In this document: positions 42,139 to 51,688 of the stretch, one piece after another | Layout: the number at the start of each line of letters is the position of its first letter | Position numbering within the stretch: the first letter of the stretch is position 1 | Origin: Lujinxingia vulgaris | GTDB lineage: Bacteria; Myxococcota_A; Bradymonadia; Bradymonadales; Bradymonadaceae | Assembly: GCF_007997015.1 (NCBI RefSeq) | Contig: NZ_VOSM01000008.1 | Coordinates: forward strand, 148,387 to 212,386 | Length of the DNA: 64,000 nucleotides | Direction of reading: 5' to 3' | Notes under the pieces: model-generated | Databases searched by the model: none | The model's input: only the letters and a program-made list of their open reading frames with translations | What the model was told of the DNA's origin: nothing | Translations under genes and position numbers: made by a program

Positions 42139-43512
42139 TCAAATCGTGCGCGAGTACTGCCTGGCTCCGGTGCTCAAATGGGCGTCGAAGGGCATGCAAA
42201 TGTTGCGCAGGAGCAGGCGCCCGCGCTCGGTGACGGTGAGTCCTTTTGCGTCGAGCTTCACGAGGCCGTCGACGGCCATGGGGGCGAGCTCCTGGAGTTC
42301 TGTTTTAAAATATTCGGCGACGTCGACACCGAGCTCTTCGGAGGAGGTCTGGAAATCCACGCGGGCCTGGCACATCAGGGCCATGATCCAGGCGCGGCGG
42401 ATGCGGTCGTCTTCGCTCAAGAGGTAGGCGCGGTGGATGGGGAAGTCGTCCTGGCGGGTGCGCTCCAGGTACTCGGGGAGTTCTTTGGGGTTTTGCAGGT
42501 AGAGTCCGCCAATTTGCGAGATGGAGGACATGCCAAAGCCGTAGATGTCGACGCCGGCCAGGGTGGAGTAGCCCTGGAAGTTGCGGCGCAGGGTGCCGGC
42601 CTGCCAGGCGCGCGCGAGCTCGTCGTCCTGGCGGGCGTAGTGGTCCATGCCGATGTAGTGGTAGCCCTCGGAGGTCAGGCGCTCGATGATGCGTTTTTGC
42701 ATGGCGAGTTTTTCTTCGGGGCCGGGGAGGGTGTGGCGCTCAAGGAGCTTTTGCGCGGGTTTGATCCAGGGCACGTGCGCGTAGGTGTAGATGGCAAAAC
42801 GGTCGGGGTTGAGGCTTAAAACCTCGCTCAAGGTCTGATCGAAGCTATCGGTGGTCTGGTGGGGGAGGCCGTAGATCAAATCGACGTTGATCGACGAGAA
42901 TCCCGCGTCGCGCAGCCACCGCACCACCCGCTCGGTCATCTCAAAGGGTTGGATGCGGTTGATGGCCTTCTGCACCTTCGGGTTGTTGTCCTGCACGCCG
43001 AGCGAGGCGCGGTTAAAGCCGGCGTCTTTGAGCGCGTGGACCTGCTCTAAGGTGAGGCGTCGCGGGTCAACTTCGACGGCGACCTCCGCATCATCGGCCA
43101 GGGCAAAGTGGGTGCGGATGCGCTCGCCGAGCCAGCGGATCTGGGCGGCTGTGAGGTAGGTCGGGGTGCCGCCGCCAAAGTGGATCTGCACGACTTTGCG
43201 CTCAGGGTGGATCCAGGCGGATTTGCGTCGCATCTCCTCGTCGAGCGCGGCCAGGTAGGGCTCGGTCTGCGACGAATCTTTGCCGATCACGGTGGTGCAG
43301 CCGCAGTACCAGCAGAGGGTCTGGCAGAAGGGGATATGAAAGTAGAGCGAGAGGGGGCGGGCCCGGGCGTTGTTGTCCCTGATGGCCTGGTGGACCTCGT
43401 CTGCGGGCACGTCGTCGCGAAAGTGCGGGGCCGTGGGGTAGGAGGTGTAGCGGGGCCCCGGGACGTCGTATTTTCGAATCAGGGGAAGGTCGACCAGGAT
43501 GGGCTCTGTCAT
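42139..43512 (-). CDS. hemN: Oxygen-independent coproporphyrinogen III oxidase HemN
   Basis: 457 residues from the ATG at 43512. Radical-SAM cluster motif CQTLCWYCGC (C63, C67, C70) preceded by LSLYFHIPF; GGGTPTYL for SAM binding; VDPRRLT and GVQDNNPKVQKAINRIQP as in HemN rather than HemW. The C-terminal domain contains RRAWIMALMCQ. It decarboxylates coproporphyrinogen III to protoporphyrinogen IX without oxygen, in the cytoplasm. It is convergent with the Crp/Fnr regulator and needs an Fe-S cluster like NadA, consistent with a low-oxygen gene group. A longer TTG/GTG-started frame upstream is unlikely to be used. Confidence 0.95.
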   Translation of the reverse strand: MTEPILVDLPLIRKYDVPGPRYTSYPTAPHFRDDVPADEVHQAIRDNNARARPLSLYFHIPFCQTLCWYCGCTTVIGKDSSQTEPYLAALDEEMRRKSAWIHPERKVVQIHFGGGTPTYLTAAQIRWLGERIRTHFALADDAEVAVEVDPRRLTLEQVHALKDAGFNRASLGVQDNNPKVQKAINRIQPFEMTERVVRWLRDAGFSSINVDLIYGLPHQTTDSFDQTLSEVLSLNPDRFAIYTYAHVPWIKPAQKLLERHTLPGPEEKLAMQKRIIERLTSEGYHYIGMDHYARQDDELARAWQAGTLRRNFQGYSTLAGVDIYGFGMSSISQIGGLYLQNPKELPEYLERTRQDDFPIHRAYLLSEDDRIRRAWIMALMCQARVDFQTSSEELGVDVAEYFKTELQELAPMAVDGLVKLDAKGLTVTERGRLLLRNICMPFDAHLSTGARQYSRTI

Positions 43513-43839
43513 TGCAAACTCCGCGCTCGTTTGGTTCGGCGCCGCCATCGGCGTCACGGAGTGGGAGGTTTTGCAATCGGTGTGCCGTGGGAGGCCGCGC
43601 GGCGAGTTGATTGGAGTCGGGCATGCAATCTCTGCGTTGCAGGGGGGCCGGGGAGTGAGGCGTGCGGAGCGGGGGGCGCAGAAATGGCGCGGCAGGGGTG
43701 TGGGGTGCAGAGTTTGCGTTGTGCGGCGCTCTATAAGAGTGATGCCGAAGTCACCGGTCGAGGGGCTTTGTGTGAAACGTCGGGGGGCTTCGGTTGGGGG
43801 AGGAGGGGCGGAAATCCGCATATATAAAGGAGCGGGGGT

Positions 43840-44095
43840 GACCCAGGGTCAGGTTTGAAGTGACCCAGGGGCAGATTTGAAGTGACCCAGGGTCAGGTTT
43901 GAAGTGACCCAGGGTCAGATTTGAAGTGACCCGGGGTCGTGTATGAGATGGTCGAGAAATAATCAGGAACGTGGAGAAAACGAGGAAAGGTGGGGCGCGG
44001 AAGCGTGCGCGCGCACCTGCATAAATAGAGGAGCGGGGGTGACCCAGGGTCAGATTTAGATTGACCCAGGGTCAGGTTTGAAGTGACCCGGGGTC
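43840..44095. repeat. GACCNNNGGTC array D (8 copies, CAG type)
   Basis: GACCCAGGGTC or close variants at 43840, 43862 (GGGGC), 43884, 43906 and 43928 (CCGGGGTC), then 44041, 44063 and 44085 (CCGGGGTC). The period is exactly 22 bp within each block. Each block starts with ATA-rich DNA and GAGCGGGGGTGACC, the two blocks being 201 bp apart, so this is a duplicated module. The 655-bp gap 43513-44167 holds no gene I can support. Confidence 0.93.
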
Positions 44096-44167
44096 GTTTG
44101 AGATGGTCGATTTTAAACGGTGTCAGGAGTGTCTGAAGAGGTGGTATCTTGCGGCCGAGAAGGCCCT

Positions 44168-46717
44168 TCAGGGCTCTTCGCCATCGGGCCACCGCGCCGG
44201 AAAGACGCGCAGCGTGCCGTCGGCGTCGACCTCGATGCGGGTGCTGCCGTGGGTGTCGGTGCGGAAGACGTCGATGCCGCGCGCCTCAAAACGCTCGAGC
44301 ACCTCAACGTGGGGGTGACCGAAGGGGCTGGGGCGGCCGGCGGAGACCAGCGCGATGGTCGGCTGAAGGTAGTTGAGAAGCTCCGGGGAGGACGAGGTGC
44401 GCGAGCCGTGGTGACCGGCCTTGTAGACCGCGGCCGGCGTCGGCAGGTGGTGGGCCTGGGTGAGTAGCCAGCGCTCGCCAGCCTCCTCCAGATCGCCGGT
44501 CAGGGCGATGGCGACCTGGCCGTATTCGACGATGACGACAATACTGCGGTCGTTCTCCGAGGGCAGCGTGTCGGGTGGGGTGAGCAGCGTGAGACGCGCG
44601 CCTGCGGCGCTTAAGACGAGGCGCTCGGGCAGGCGAGGGACGTGGGCGCCCAGGGCTTTTGCCGTGAGAGCCGTCTGGTAGGTGCGGGCGTGGGCGGGGT
44701 TGTTGCGCGCCAGAAAAACGCGTGGCGCGAAGGGGCGCAGAAGCGCGTCGAGGCCGCCGTAATGGTCGAGGTCGGCGTGGGTGAGCAGCAGCACATCAAG
44801 CCTGCGGATGCCCAGCTTGCGCAGATACGGCGCGACCTTTCGAAGTCCCGGGTCCTGACCTGAGAGGCTGCCGCCGGCGTCGATGAGCATCGTGGTGCCG
44901 TCGGGCAGCTCCAGGAGCGTGGCGTCGCCCTGGCCCACGTCGATCATATGCACCTTGAGAGGGGCTTCGTCGCCCCGGAGCGTCACGCTGAGCGAACCCG
45001 GGACAAGGCCCACACCCCAGATCAGTATGGCGACGAGGCAGGGGCGAAGGCGCAAGCCGCCGCGCACCGCGAGCCAGCAGGCCACCCACATCGCCGCCCA
45101 CTCAACGCGCTCCGGATACCCCAGGCGCAGCTCGTTGAGCGGCCAGTAGGCCACCACATCCAGAAGTTCAAATAGCCTGACAAAGAGCCCGGCGCCCCAC
45201 CTCAACAGCACGCCGGCAAGCCAGGGCCATACGCCCGTGAGCAGCGCGCCGGCCACCATCAGCGGGAAGATCAGCGAGCCCACCACCGGGATCACCACCA
45301 GGTTGGTCCAGAAGCCGCTCACCGGAAGTTCCCCGCTCATCGCGATCAAAGGTGGGAGCGTCGCCACCGAGGCCGCCGTCGACACGCCGATAAAAAGTCC
45401 CACCGCACGCCGGCGCCGCACCCACACGCTCTCGCGCTGGCCCATCGCAGCCTGCGGCCGCAACCACGCAGGGCGCCCCTGATGAAAAAGCAGAATCCCG
45501 GCCGTGGCCGACATCGAGAGCTGAAAGCCGATCTCAAACAAGAGGCGCGGCGCCCCCCACAGGAGCAGCGTCCCCACCATCCACAACACCGAGGTCCCCT
45601 TCACGCGTCGCGTCACAAAGAGCGCGAGGCTGGCGAGCGCCGCCATCAAAAACGCGCGCTGCGCGGAGACCGGCGCTCCGATCGCCACGAGATAGCCCAG
45701 CAAAAGTATCAGCGAGGGCAGCACCAGAAGCCGCCGCCGGGGCACAAAACAGTAGAGCCGGGGCACCCGGTCGAAGAGCAGGCGCAGGCTCAACGCGATC
45801 AGGGCGGCGATCACCCCAAAATGCAGCCCGGAGATCGCCAGCACGTGGCTTGTCGAGGTCATATCAAAAGGTTCGCGAAACTCCGGGCGAATCAGTCCCC
45901 GGCTGGCCGTGAGCATCGCCCAGGTCACCGCCAGCCCGTCGCCCTCAAGATGCAGCGCGATGCGGCGTTCCAGGTCGAGGCGCTGCCCCGTAAGCCAGCG
46001 TCGTAGCCTGAGCGACGCGCTCAGATCCTTCGCGACGCGCACCTCCGGGCGCTCCCGCAACGTGGCCGTGGCCAGATACCCGCGCGCCTCCATCAGCTCG
46101 CGCGCCGAGCTCTGCCAGGGGTTTGTGCGCGGCACAAAACGCGCGACCCTCGCCCACGCCCGCACCTCATCGCCCGGCATGGGAAGTATTTCGCACGCCC
46201 GACCCTGGTCCTCCCCATAAAAGAGCCTCACCCTGGGTTCGTGCCCCTCCATCAGAGCGTTGAGCTCCGGCTCATCGCTCCCGATAAGCCGCGCGTCGTA
46301 GCTATAACCCTGCCCCATCGGCACCGGCCCCACCTCGATGCGCACGTGCACCTCCAGCTCTCGCCGCTCCTCGCCAAGCGCGGCGCGAAGATCGCGCTGC
46401 GACTCAAAACGCCATCGCTCCTGCACGCTCACCCCCAGCACCACCGCCCCGGAGAGGGCCGCCACCGCCATTGTTGCAAGTAGGCGCTGGCGCCCGCGCA
46501 ACCTTTTTGCGCCTGGCCCGCGCGTGCCGCGCCATGGGCCCGGCATCAGCAGCGCTGCCGCCGCCAGCAGCAGCACCGCCCCGCCCACACTCACCACAAC
46601 CGGTGGCCGACTCACGCCCACACACCAGCTCAGCACGCCGGCGCCACAAAAGGCCGCCAGCGCTACCGGTACACCTCCCCCCTCACCGCCTCGATACCCC
46701 TCCTCTCGACCCCTCAA
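44168..46717 (-). CDS. comEC: ComEC/Rec2 DNA-uptake channel protein
   Basis: 849 residues (TTG start at 46717, not certain). N-terminal membrane segments surround a DUF4131-type soluble domain. The central competence domain has many helices, including the STSHVLAISGLHFGVIAALIALSL motif around residue 290 and GAPVSAQRAFLMA. The C-terminal 260 residues form a metallo-beta-lactamase-like domain, VHMIDVGQGDATLL (about 590) and LLTHADLDHYGGLDAL (about 640). ComEC carries single-stranded DNA across the inner membrane during natural transformation, and the C-terminal domain is thought to degrade the other strand. Other com genes are not nearby. Confidence 0.93.
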   Translation of the reverse strand: MRGREEGYRGGEGGGVPVALAAFCGAGVLSWCVGVSRPPVVVSVGGAVLLLAAAALLMPGPWRGTRGPGAKRLRGRQRLLATMAVAALSGAVVLGVSVQERWRFESQRDLRAALGEERRELEVHVRIEVGPVPMGQGYSYDARLIGSDEPELNALMEGHEPRVRLFYGEDQGRACEILPMPGDEVRAWARVARFVPRTNPWQSSARELMEARGYLATATLRERPEVRVAKDLSASLRLRRWLTGQRLDLERRIALHLEGDGLAVTWAMLTASRGLIRPEFREPFDMTSTSHVLAISGLHFGVIAALIALSLRLLFDRVPRLYCFVPRRRLLVLPSLILLLGYLVAIGAPVSAQRAFLMAALASLALFVTRRVKGTSVLWMVGTLLLWGAPRLLFEIGFQLSMSATAGILLFHQGRPAWLRPQAAMGQRESVWVRRRRAVGLFIGVSTAASVATLPPLIAMSGELPVSGFWTNLVVIPVVGSLIFPLMVAGALLTGVWPWLAGVLLRWGAGLFVRLFELLDVVAYWPLNELRLGYPERVEWAAMWVACWLAVRGGLRLRPCLVAILIWGVGLVPGSLSVTLRGDEAPLKVHMIDVGQGDATLLELPDGTTMLIDAGGSLSGQDPGLRKVAPYLRKLGIRRLDVLLLTHADLDHYGGLDALLRPFAPRVFLARNNPAHARTYQTALTAKALGAHVPRLPERLVLSAAGARLTLLTPPDTLPSENDRSIVVIVEYGQVAIALTGDLEEAGERWLLTQAHHLPTPAAVYKAGHHGSRTSSSPELLNYLQPTIALVSAGRPSPFGHPHVEVLERFEARGIDVFRTDTHGSTRIEVDADGTLRVFPARWPDGEEP

Positions 46718-46851
46718 TCCACCCTCGTCAGATCACCCGTTGACAGCCCCGAAACTCCTCTGATACCGGCCGCCTCCACACCCCTTATGCGATCTGTTGT
46801 CGCAGCATTTTCGTCGAGATTGCGTGATCACCGCACATTCTGTCGGGATTC

Positions 46852-47102
46852 TTTCCCACAACCGAAAGTTTTCCACGGTCTTCGGGGGAGTTTCCCACAG
46901 CCTTCCCCCCACTTTTCCACAGGGGTGTGGTTAACCCCCGGTCGACCTGTGTGCAGATGTAGGTGTTTTTCAGTGGGGAGGTTAAGGTGTTGTGTTTGTT
47001 GGTGTTTTGATGGGGCTCGCTCGATGGGGTGAAGGAGTGATTTTCCCCAAAAGAGGCGGTCGGGAGGCTTCCACAGCGATCTGTGAAAAACCCTGTGGAA
47101 AA
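46852..47102. other. Cluster of DnaA-box-like 9-mers upstream of secA
   Basis: Forward boxes: TTTCCCACA (46852), TTTTCCACG (46869), TTTCCCACA (46891) and TTTTCCACA (46913). Reverse boxes: TGTGGTTAA (46926), TGTGAAAAA (47082) and TGTGGAAAA (47094). All resemble TTWTNCACA with one or two changes. The stretch lies in the divergent comEC-secA spacer and is followed by the largest GACCNNNGGTC array. There is no nearby dnaA, dnaN, rpmH or gidA gene and no strong AT-rich unwinding element, so an origin role is only a hypothesis. Confidence 0.4.
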
Positions 47103-47213
47103 AAATGGGGAAAAGTCTGGCGATCGCCACAGGGATTTGAAATCGCGTCTGAAAGAGACGGATATGGGGCGGGTTTGGTCGTCGACCGTCGAGTTTTGGG
47201 CGCTGAATTTGGC

Positions 47214-47953
47214 GACCCACGGTCATCTTCAAGGTGACCCACGGTCGTCTATTTCGATGAGCATCCAGGTGAACCACGGTCGTTTCTTCGCTGCTGATTG
47301 AGGCGACTCACGGTCACCCTTTTCGATGCTGATTCAGACGACCCACGGTCGTCTTTTGGGTGACCCACGGTCGTCTATTTCGATGCTCATTCAGGTGACC
47401 CACGGTCGTTTTTTCGCTGCTGATTTAGGCGACTCACGGTCACCCTTTTCGATGCTGATTCAGACGACCCACGGTCGTCTTTTGGGTGACCCACGGTCAT
47501 CTTTTTCGATGCTCATTCAGGTGACCCACGGTCGTCTTTTGGGTGACCCACGGTCATCTTTTTCGATGCTCATTCAGGTGACCCACGGTCGTTTTTTTTC
47601 GATGCTCATTCAGGTGACCCACGGTCGTTTTTTTCGATGCTCATTCAGGCGACCCACGGTCATCTTTTAGGCGACCCACGGTCGCAATTTCAGTGACCCA
47701 CGGTCATCTTTTAAACGACCCACGGTCACCATTTTCGATGCTCATTCAGGCGACCCACGGTCACCATTTTTCGCTGCAGATTCAGGCGACCCACGGTCAT
47801 CTTTTAAACGACCCACGGTCACCATTTTCGATGCTCATTCAGGCGACCCACGGTCATCTTTTGGCTGACCCACGCTCACCTTCTGGCTGACCCACGGTCA
47901 TCTTTTATGACCCACGGTCACCACTTTCGATGCTCATCCAACCAACCCACGGC
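47214..47953. repeat. GACCNNNGGTC array E (about 26 copies, all CAC orientation)
   Basis: GACCCACGGTC or one-base variants start at 47214, 47236, 47271, 47305, 47340, 47362, 47397, 47431, 47466, 47488, 47523, 47545, 47580, 47616, 47651, 47673, 47694, 47717, 47752, 47788, 47810, 47845, 47867, 47889, 47909 and 47943. Spacings fall into two classes, about 22 and 34-36 bp. The longer spacer usually contains TTTCGATGCTCATTCAG. No gene lies in 46718-48209 otherwise. Confidence 0.95.
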
Positions 47954-48110
47954 CATCCTCACCCGCCCCCCACGCTGATGCCCCCGGCCCCTCGGGCCGA
48001 CACAGGCTGCGATGCCCGCACCCGGCAGGAATACCCCCCCGCCATCGGCCTGTTGTTGCGGCACAGGAGGTCGGGGCCGACGGTGAGTCACACAGCGACG
48101 CTCGCGGGCG

Positions 48111-48139
48111 TTGGCGTGCTGGCCATAGTCTGCTATGCC
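48111..48139 (+). promoter_or_regulatory. Possible sigma-70-type promoter for secA
   Basis: TTGGCG (48111-48116) and TATGCC (48134-48139) are 17 bp apart, 70 bp before the secA start. The match to TTGACA/TATAAT is partial. Prediction by eye only. Confidence 0.3.
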
Positions 48140-48209
48140 ATGCACCGATCATCGGACTGACAAAGTGCCACTGAAAAAAGCAGCGCGCGCGCAGCGGAAC
48201 CACATTCCT

Positions 48210-51029
48210 ATGAAGAAGCTACTGACATCTCTATTCGGGTCGGCCAACGAGCGTTACCTCAAAGAGGCTCGGGCGAAGGTCGCGCAGATCAACAACCTCG
48301 AGGCCAAATACGCCGCGATGAGCGAGGAGGAGCTCAAGGGCCAGACCGGCGTGTTGCGCCAGCGTCTGGAGCAGGGCGCCACGCTCGACGATCTGCTCTT
48401 CGACTCCTTTGCGGTGACCCGTGAGGCGGGTAAACGCGCGCTCGGCATGCGCCACTACGACGTGCAGATGATCGGCGCGATGGTCATGCACGAGGGCAAG
48501 ATCGCCGAGATGAAGACCGGTGAGGGTAAGACGCTTGTCGCCACGCTCGCGCTCTACCTCAACGCGCTTGAGGGCAAGGGCGCCCACCTGATCACGGTCA
48601 ACGATTACCTGGCCCAGCGTGACGCGGCCTGGATGGGCAAGCTCTACAGCTACATGGGCATGAGCGTCGGCACGATCATCAGCGATATGAGCGACGCGGC
48701 CCGCAAGCGCGCCTACGCCGCCGATATTACCTACGGCACGAACAACGAGTTCGGCTTCGACTACCTTCGCGACAACATGAAGTTCCGCCTGGAAGACTAC
48801 GTCCAGCGGCCCCTTCGTTTTGCGATCGTCGATGAGGTCGACTCCATTCTCATCGATGAGGCCCGTACGCCGCTGATCATCAGCGGTAAGGCCAACATGT
48901 CGACCGAGATGTATTTTGAGATCAACAAGATCGTGCCCTACCTCAAGCGCGATGAGGATTACCTCGTCGACGAGGAGCACCGCAGCGCCACGCTCACCGA
49001 CAGCGGCGTGGAGAAAGTCGAGGAGCGGCTGGGCATCGACAACCTCTACGACCCGGTGCATATCGAGACGGTTCACCACGTCAACAAGGCCCTCCAGGCG
49101 CACACCCTTTATAAGAAGGGCGAGCAGTACATCGTGGAGGATGGCGAGGTGAAGATCGTCGATGAGTTCACCGGCCGTAAGATGGAAGGGCGGCGCTGGT
49201 CCGATGGTCTTCACCAGGCCGTCGAGGCCAAAGAGGGCGTCGAGATCAAAGACGAGAACCAGACGCTGGCCACCGTCACCTTCCAGAATTATTTCCGCAT
49301 GTACGACAAGCTCTCGGGTATGACCGGTACCGCCGAGACCGAGGCCGAAGAGTTCCACGAGATCTACAAGCTCGACTGCGTGGTCATCCCCACCAACCGG
49401 CCCATCCAGCGTATCGACCAGGAAGACGTCATCTACCGGAGCTATCGCGAGAAGTTCAACGCGATCGTCGAGCAGATCGTCGAGTGCAACAAGCGCGACC
49501 AGCCGGTGCTCGTCGGTACGACCTCGGTCGAGAAGTCCGAGGCGCTCAGCCAGGTGCTCAACCGCAAGGGCATCAAGCACGAGGTGCTCAACGCGAAGTA
49601 CCACGAGCGCGAGGCCGAGATCGTGGCCCAGGCCGGTCGTAAGGGCCGCGTGACCATCGCCACCAATATGGCCGGTCGGGGTACCGACATTCTGCTCGGT
49701 GGCAACCCCGAGGCCATGGCTGACGATCTGGTCGGCGAGCCGGATGTGCCTGAATTTACTCCGGAAAATGAGCGCGAGCAGTACTTCAGCGAGGAGTACA
49801 AGGCCGCGCTCAACCGCTTCAAAGAGCAGTGCGCCAAAGAGAAGCAGGAGGTCCTCGACAACGGCGGCCTCTTCATCATCGGCACCGAGCGCCACGAATC
49901 GCGTCGTATCGATAACCAGCTCCGCGGTCGTGCCGGCCGTCAGGGCGACCCGGGTGAGAGCCGCTTCTTCCTCTCGCTGGACGATGACCTGCTGCGCCTC
50001 TTCGGTGCCGAGCGCATCGGCAAGATCATGGACACCCTCAAGATGGAAGAGGGCGTGCCGATCGAGCACCGCATGGTCACCCGCAGCATCGAGAACGCCC
50101 AGAAGAAGGTCGAGGGACGTAACTTCGACATCCGTAAAAACGTGCTCGAGTACGACGACGTGATGGATACGCAGCGTAAGACCATCTACACGATGCGTCG
50201 CAACGTGCTGCAGGGCCACGATGAGGACGGCCGCGGGCTCTTGTCGATGTCGCTTGACCTCTTTGAAGAGGTTGCGCTTAGCACCATCGACACCTACGCC
50301 TCCCGCCAGGTGCGCCACGACGACTGGGATCTGGCCGGGCTCTCGATGGCGATTGAGCAGGTCTTCGACCTGGAGATCTCCTTTGATGACATCACCGGTC
50401 GCGACGCTATTGAGGCCCGCGTCTGGACGCGTATCGAAGAGATGATCGCGAAGAAAGAGGCGATGCTCGACGAGGTCGCTGCCAAGGTCAACGAGCGCCG
50501 CGCCCAGCAGCGCGAGCAGCAGTCGGCCGCTGCGGCCGCCGACGGCGCGGACTGGAATGAGCCGGAGGTTGAGGAAGTCACCGGCCGCCAGCTCTTCGAA
50601 GAGCAGATTCAGAACCGCTACCTGCGCGCCATCGACCGCTACTGGCGTCAGCACCTCCAGGCCATGGAGCAGCTTCGCGACGGTATCGGCATGCGCGGTT
50701 ACGCGCAGAAAGATCCGAAGCAGGAGTATAAGAAGGAGGGCTACAACCTCTTTGTCGAGTTGATGATGAACATCAAGACCAACGTGGTCGAGTTCGTCTC
50801 GAAGTTCGAGGTGGAGCAGCCCGAGTCGCTGCAGCAGCGTCAGGCGCCGGCGCCGCAGGTGCCCAGCAAGATCGTCTTCAACCGCCCCGGCGTCAGCGCC
50901 GAGTCCGAAGACGACAGCAGCACCGTCAAACGCGAGCTTCCGCAGGTCGGTCGAAACGATCCCTGCCCCTGTGGCAGCGGCAAAAAATACAAGTCGTGCT
51001 GCATGCGCAAAGAGGCCGCGGCCAGCTAA
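48210..51029 (+). CDS. secA: Preprotein translocase ATPase SecA
   Basis: 939 residues from the ATG at 48210 (MKKLLTSLFGSANERYLK). Walker A MKTGEGKT at 101-108; DEVDSILIDEAR (Walker B region) at about 208-219; preprotein cross-linking domain; IATNMAGRGTDILLGGNP and LRGRAGRQGDPG in the second ATPase half; helical scaffold; and a C-terminal SEC-C zinc motif CPCGSGKKYKSCC (919-931) for SecB/ribosome contact. It drives export of unfolded proteins through SecYEG at the inner membrane. Full length and complete. No SecM-like leader gene is evident in the upstream spacer. A strong terminator follows 18 bp after the stop. Confidence 0.98.
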   Translation: MKKLLTSLFGSANERYLKEARAKVAQINNLEAKYAAMSEEELKGQTGVLRQRLEQGATLDDLLFDSFAVTREAGKRALGMRHYDVQMIGAMVMHEGKIAEMKTGEGKTLVATLALYLNALEGKGAHLITVNDYLAQRDAAWMGKLYSYMGMSVGTIISDMSDAARKRAYAADITYGTNNEFGFDYLRDNMKFRLEDYVQRPLRFAIVDEVDSILIDEARTPLIISGKANMSTEMYFEINKIVPYLKRDEDYLVDEEHRSATLTDSGVEKVEERLGIDNLYDPVHIETVHHVNKALQAHTLYKKGEQYIVEDGEVKIVDEFTGRKMEGRRWSDGLHQAVEAKEGVEIKDENQTLATVTFQNYFRMYDKLSGMTGTAETEAEEFHEIYKLDCVVIPTNRPIQRIDQEDVIYRSYREKFNAIVEQIVECNKRDQPVLVGTTSVEKSEALSQVLNRKGIKHEVLNAKYHEREAEIVAQAGRKGRVTIATNMAGRGTDILLGGNPEAMADDLVGEPDVPEFTPENEREQYFSEEYKAALNRFKEQCAKEKQEVLDNGGLFIIGTERHESRRIDNQLRGRAGRQGDPGESRFFLSLDDDLLRLFGAERIGKIMDTLKMEEGVPIEHRMVTRSIENAQKKVEGRNFDIRKNVLEYDDVMDTQRKTIYTMRRNVLQGHDEDGRGLLSMSLDLFEEVALSTIDTYASRQVRHDDWDLAGLSMAIEQVFDLEISFDDITGRDAIEARVWTRIEEMIAKKEAMLDEVAAKVNERRAQQREQQSAAAAADGADWNEPEVEEVTGRQLFEEQIQNRYLRAIDRYWRQHLQAMEQLRDGIGMRGYAQKDPKQEYKKEGYNLFVELMMNIKTNVVEFVSKFEVEQPESLQQRQAPAPQVPSKIVFNRPGVSAESEDDSSTVKRELPQVGRNDPCPCGSGKKYKSCCMRKEAAAS

Positions 51030-51047
51030 GCAACACCGACACACTCG

Positions 51048-51079
51048 CCGGCGGCCCGAAAGGGCCGCCGGTTTTTTTT
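51048..51079 (+). terminator. Rho-independent terminator of secA
   Basis: CCGGCGGCCC (51048-51057) and GGGCCGCCGG (51062-51071) form a perfect 10-bp stem with GAAA loop followed by eight T (51072-51079). Confidence 0.96.
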
Positions 51080-51093
51080 GGACGTCGTAAGCC

Positions 51094-51173
51094 TTCGTTG
51101 CTGTCGGGTCTGCTGCATCGAGAGCACCGCGGGCTGCGTTGCAAAGCCTCGACGATGCATATGCGTCGCCTGC
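51094..51173 (+). repeat. 80-bp dispersed repeat with conserved stem-loop (copy 2)
   Basis: Partner of 21019-21098. It begins 15 bp after the secA terminator. The hairpin GACGATGC-ATAT-GCGTCGCC corresponds to GACGATGC-TCAG-GCATCGCC in copy 1. No further copy was noticed in this window. Confidence 0.7.
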
Positions 51174-51281
51174 GTTTTGCGCCTTGCCGGCGGCCCTCTC
51201 GATATCGCATCCCTCGACATCAACATCTGCTCACAACGTCAACACCATGGCACCAGTTCGTTCTATCTATACGAGGTCGGC

Positions 51282-51647
51282 ATGATGAAGGTCTTCGCCC
51301 GCGGCATCGCCTTTGATGGCAAGCACGGGGTCTATGAGGAAGAGCGCCGCGACGGCCGTCATTTTGAGGTCGATGTGGAGGTCAGCTTAAGCGACGCCTC
51401 CTCGGCCGAGTCCGATGAGCTCAATGAGACGCTGGACTACCGCCACCTGGCCGAGATCGTGGTGGAAGTTGCGCAGGGCCCCAGCCGTTACCTCGTCGAG
51501 AAATTGGCCGGCGAGGTGGTGCGGTTGGTGTTGGAGCGCCACGCGCAGGTCGAAGAGGTCTGCGTGGAGGTGCGAAAGATCGCCCCCGACGTGGCCGGAA
51601 GCCCCGCCTGGGTGGGCGCGCGCCTTCAGCGGCGGCGCTCCGACTAA
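51282..51647 (+). CDS. folB: Dihydroneopterin aldolase FolB
   Basis: 121 residues from the ATG at 51282. FolB pattern: VFARGIAFDGKHGVYEEER at the N-terminus (with HGVYEEE in the substrate pocket), FEVDVEVSL, then LNETLDYRHLAEIVVEVAQGPSRYLVEKLAGEVVRLVL, which contains the conserved Tyr and the catalytic Glu region. It converts 7,8-dihydroneopterin to 6-hydroxymethyl-dihydropterin in folate synthesis. folK and folP are not adjacent. The M50 protease gene follows 41 bp later on the same strand. A longer upstream frame crosses the dispersed repeat and is not the real start. Confidence 0.92.
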   Translation: MMKVFARGIAFDGKHGVYEEERRDGRHFEVDVEVSLSDASSAESDELNETLDYRHLAEIVVEVAQGPSRYLVEKLAGEVVRLVLERHAQVEEVCVEVRKIAPDVAGSPAWVGARLQRRRSD

Positions 51648-51688
51648 GCGACCCCTTTGACACCCTCTCGCGTTGAGGTTTTTGCACG

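Noticed and set aside
47326..47890. Open frames reading THGRFF/DPRS peptides in array E
   Set aside because: These peptides are the translation of the 11-bp motif in different frames and recur on both strands at unrelated loci. They reflect the motif, not a protein family.
48231..51044. 937-codon frame antisense to secA
   Set aside because: secA is full length with all motifs; the opposite frame lacks any domain and results from codon bias in GC-rich DNA.
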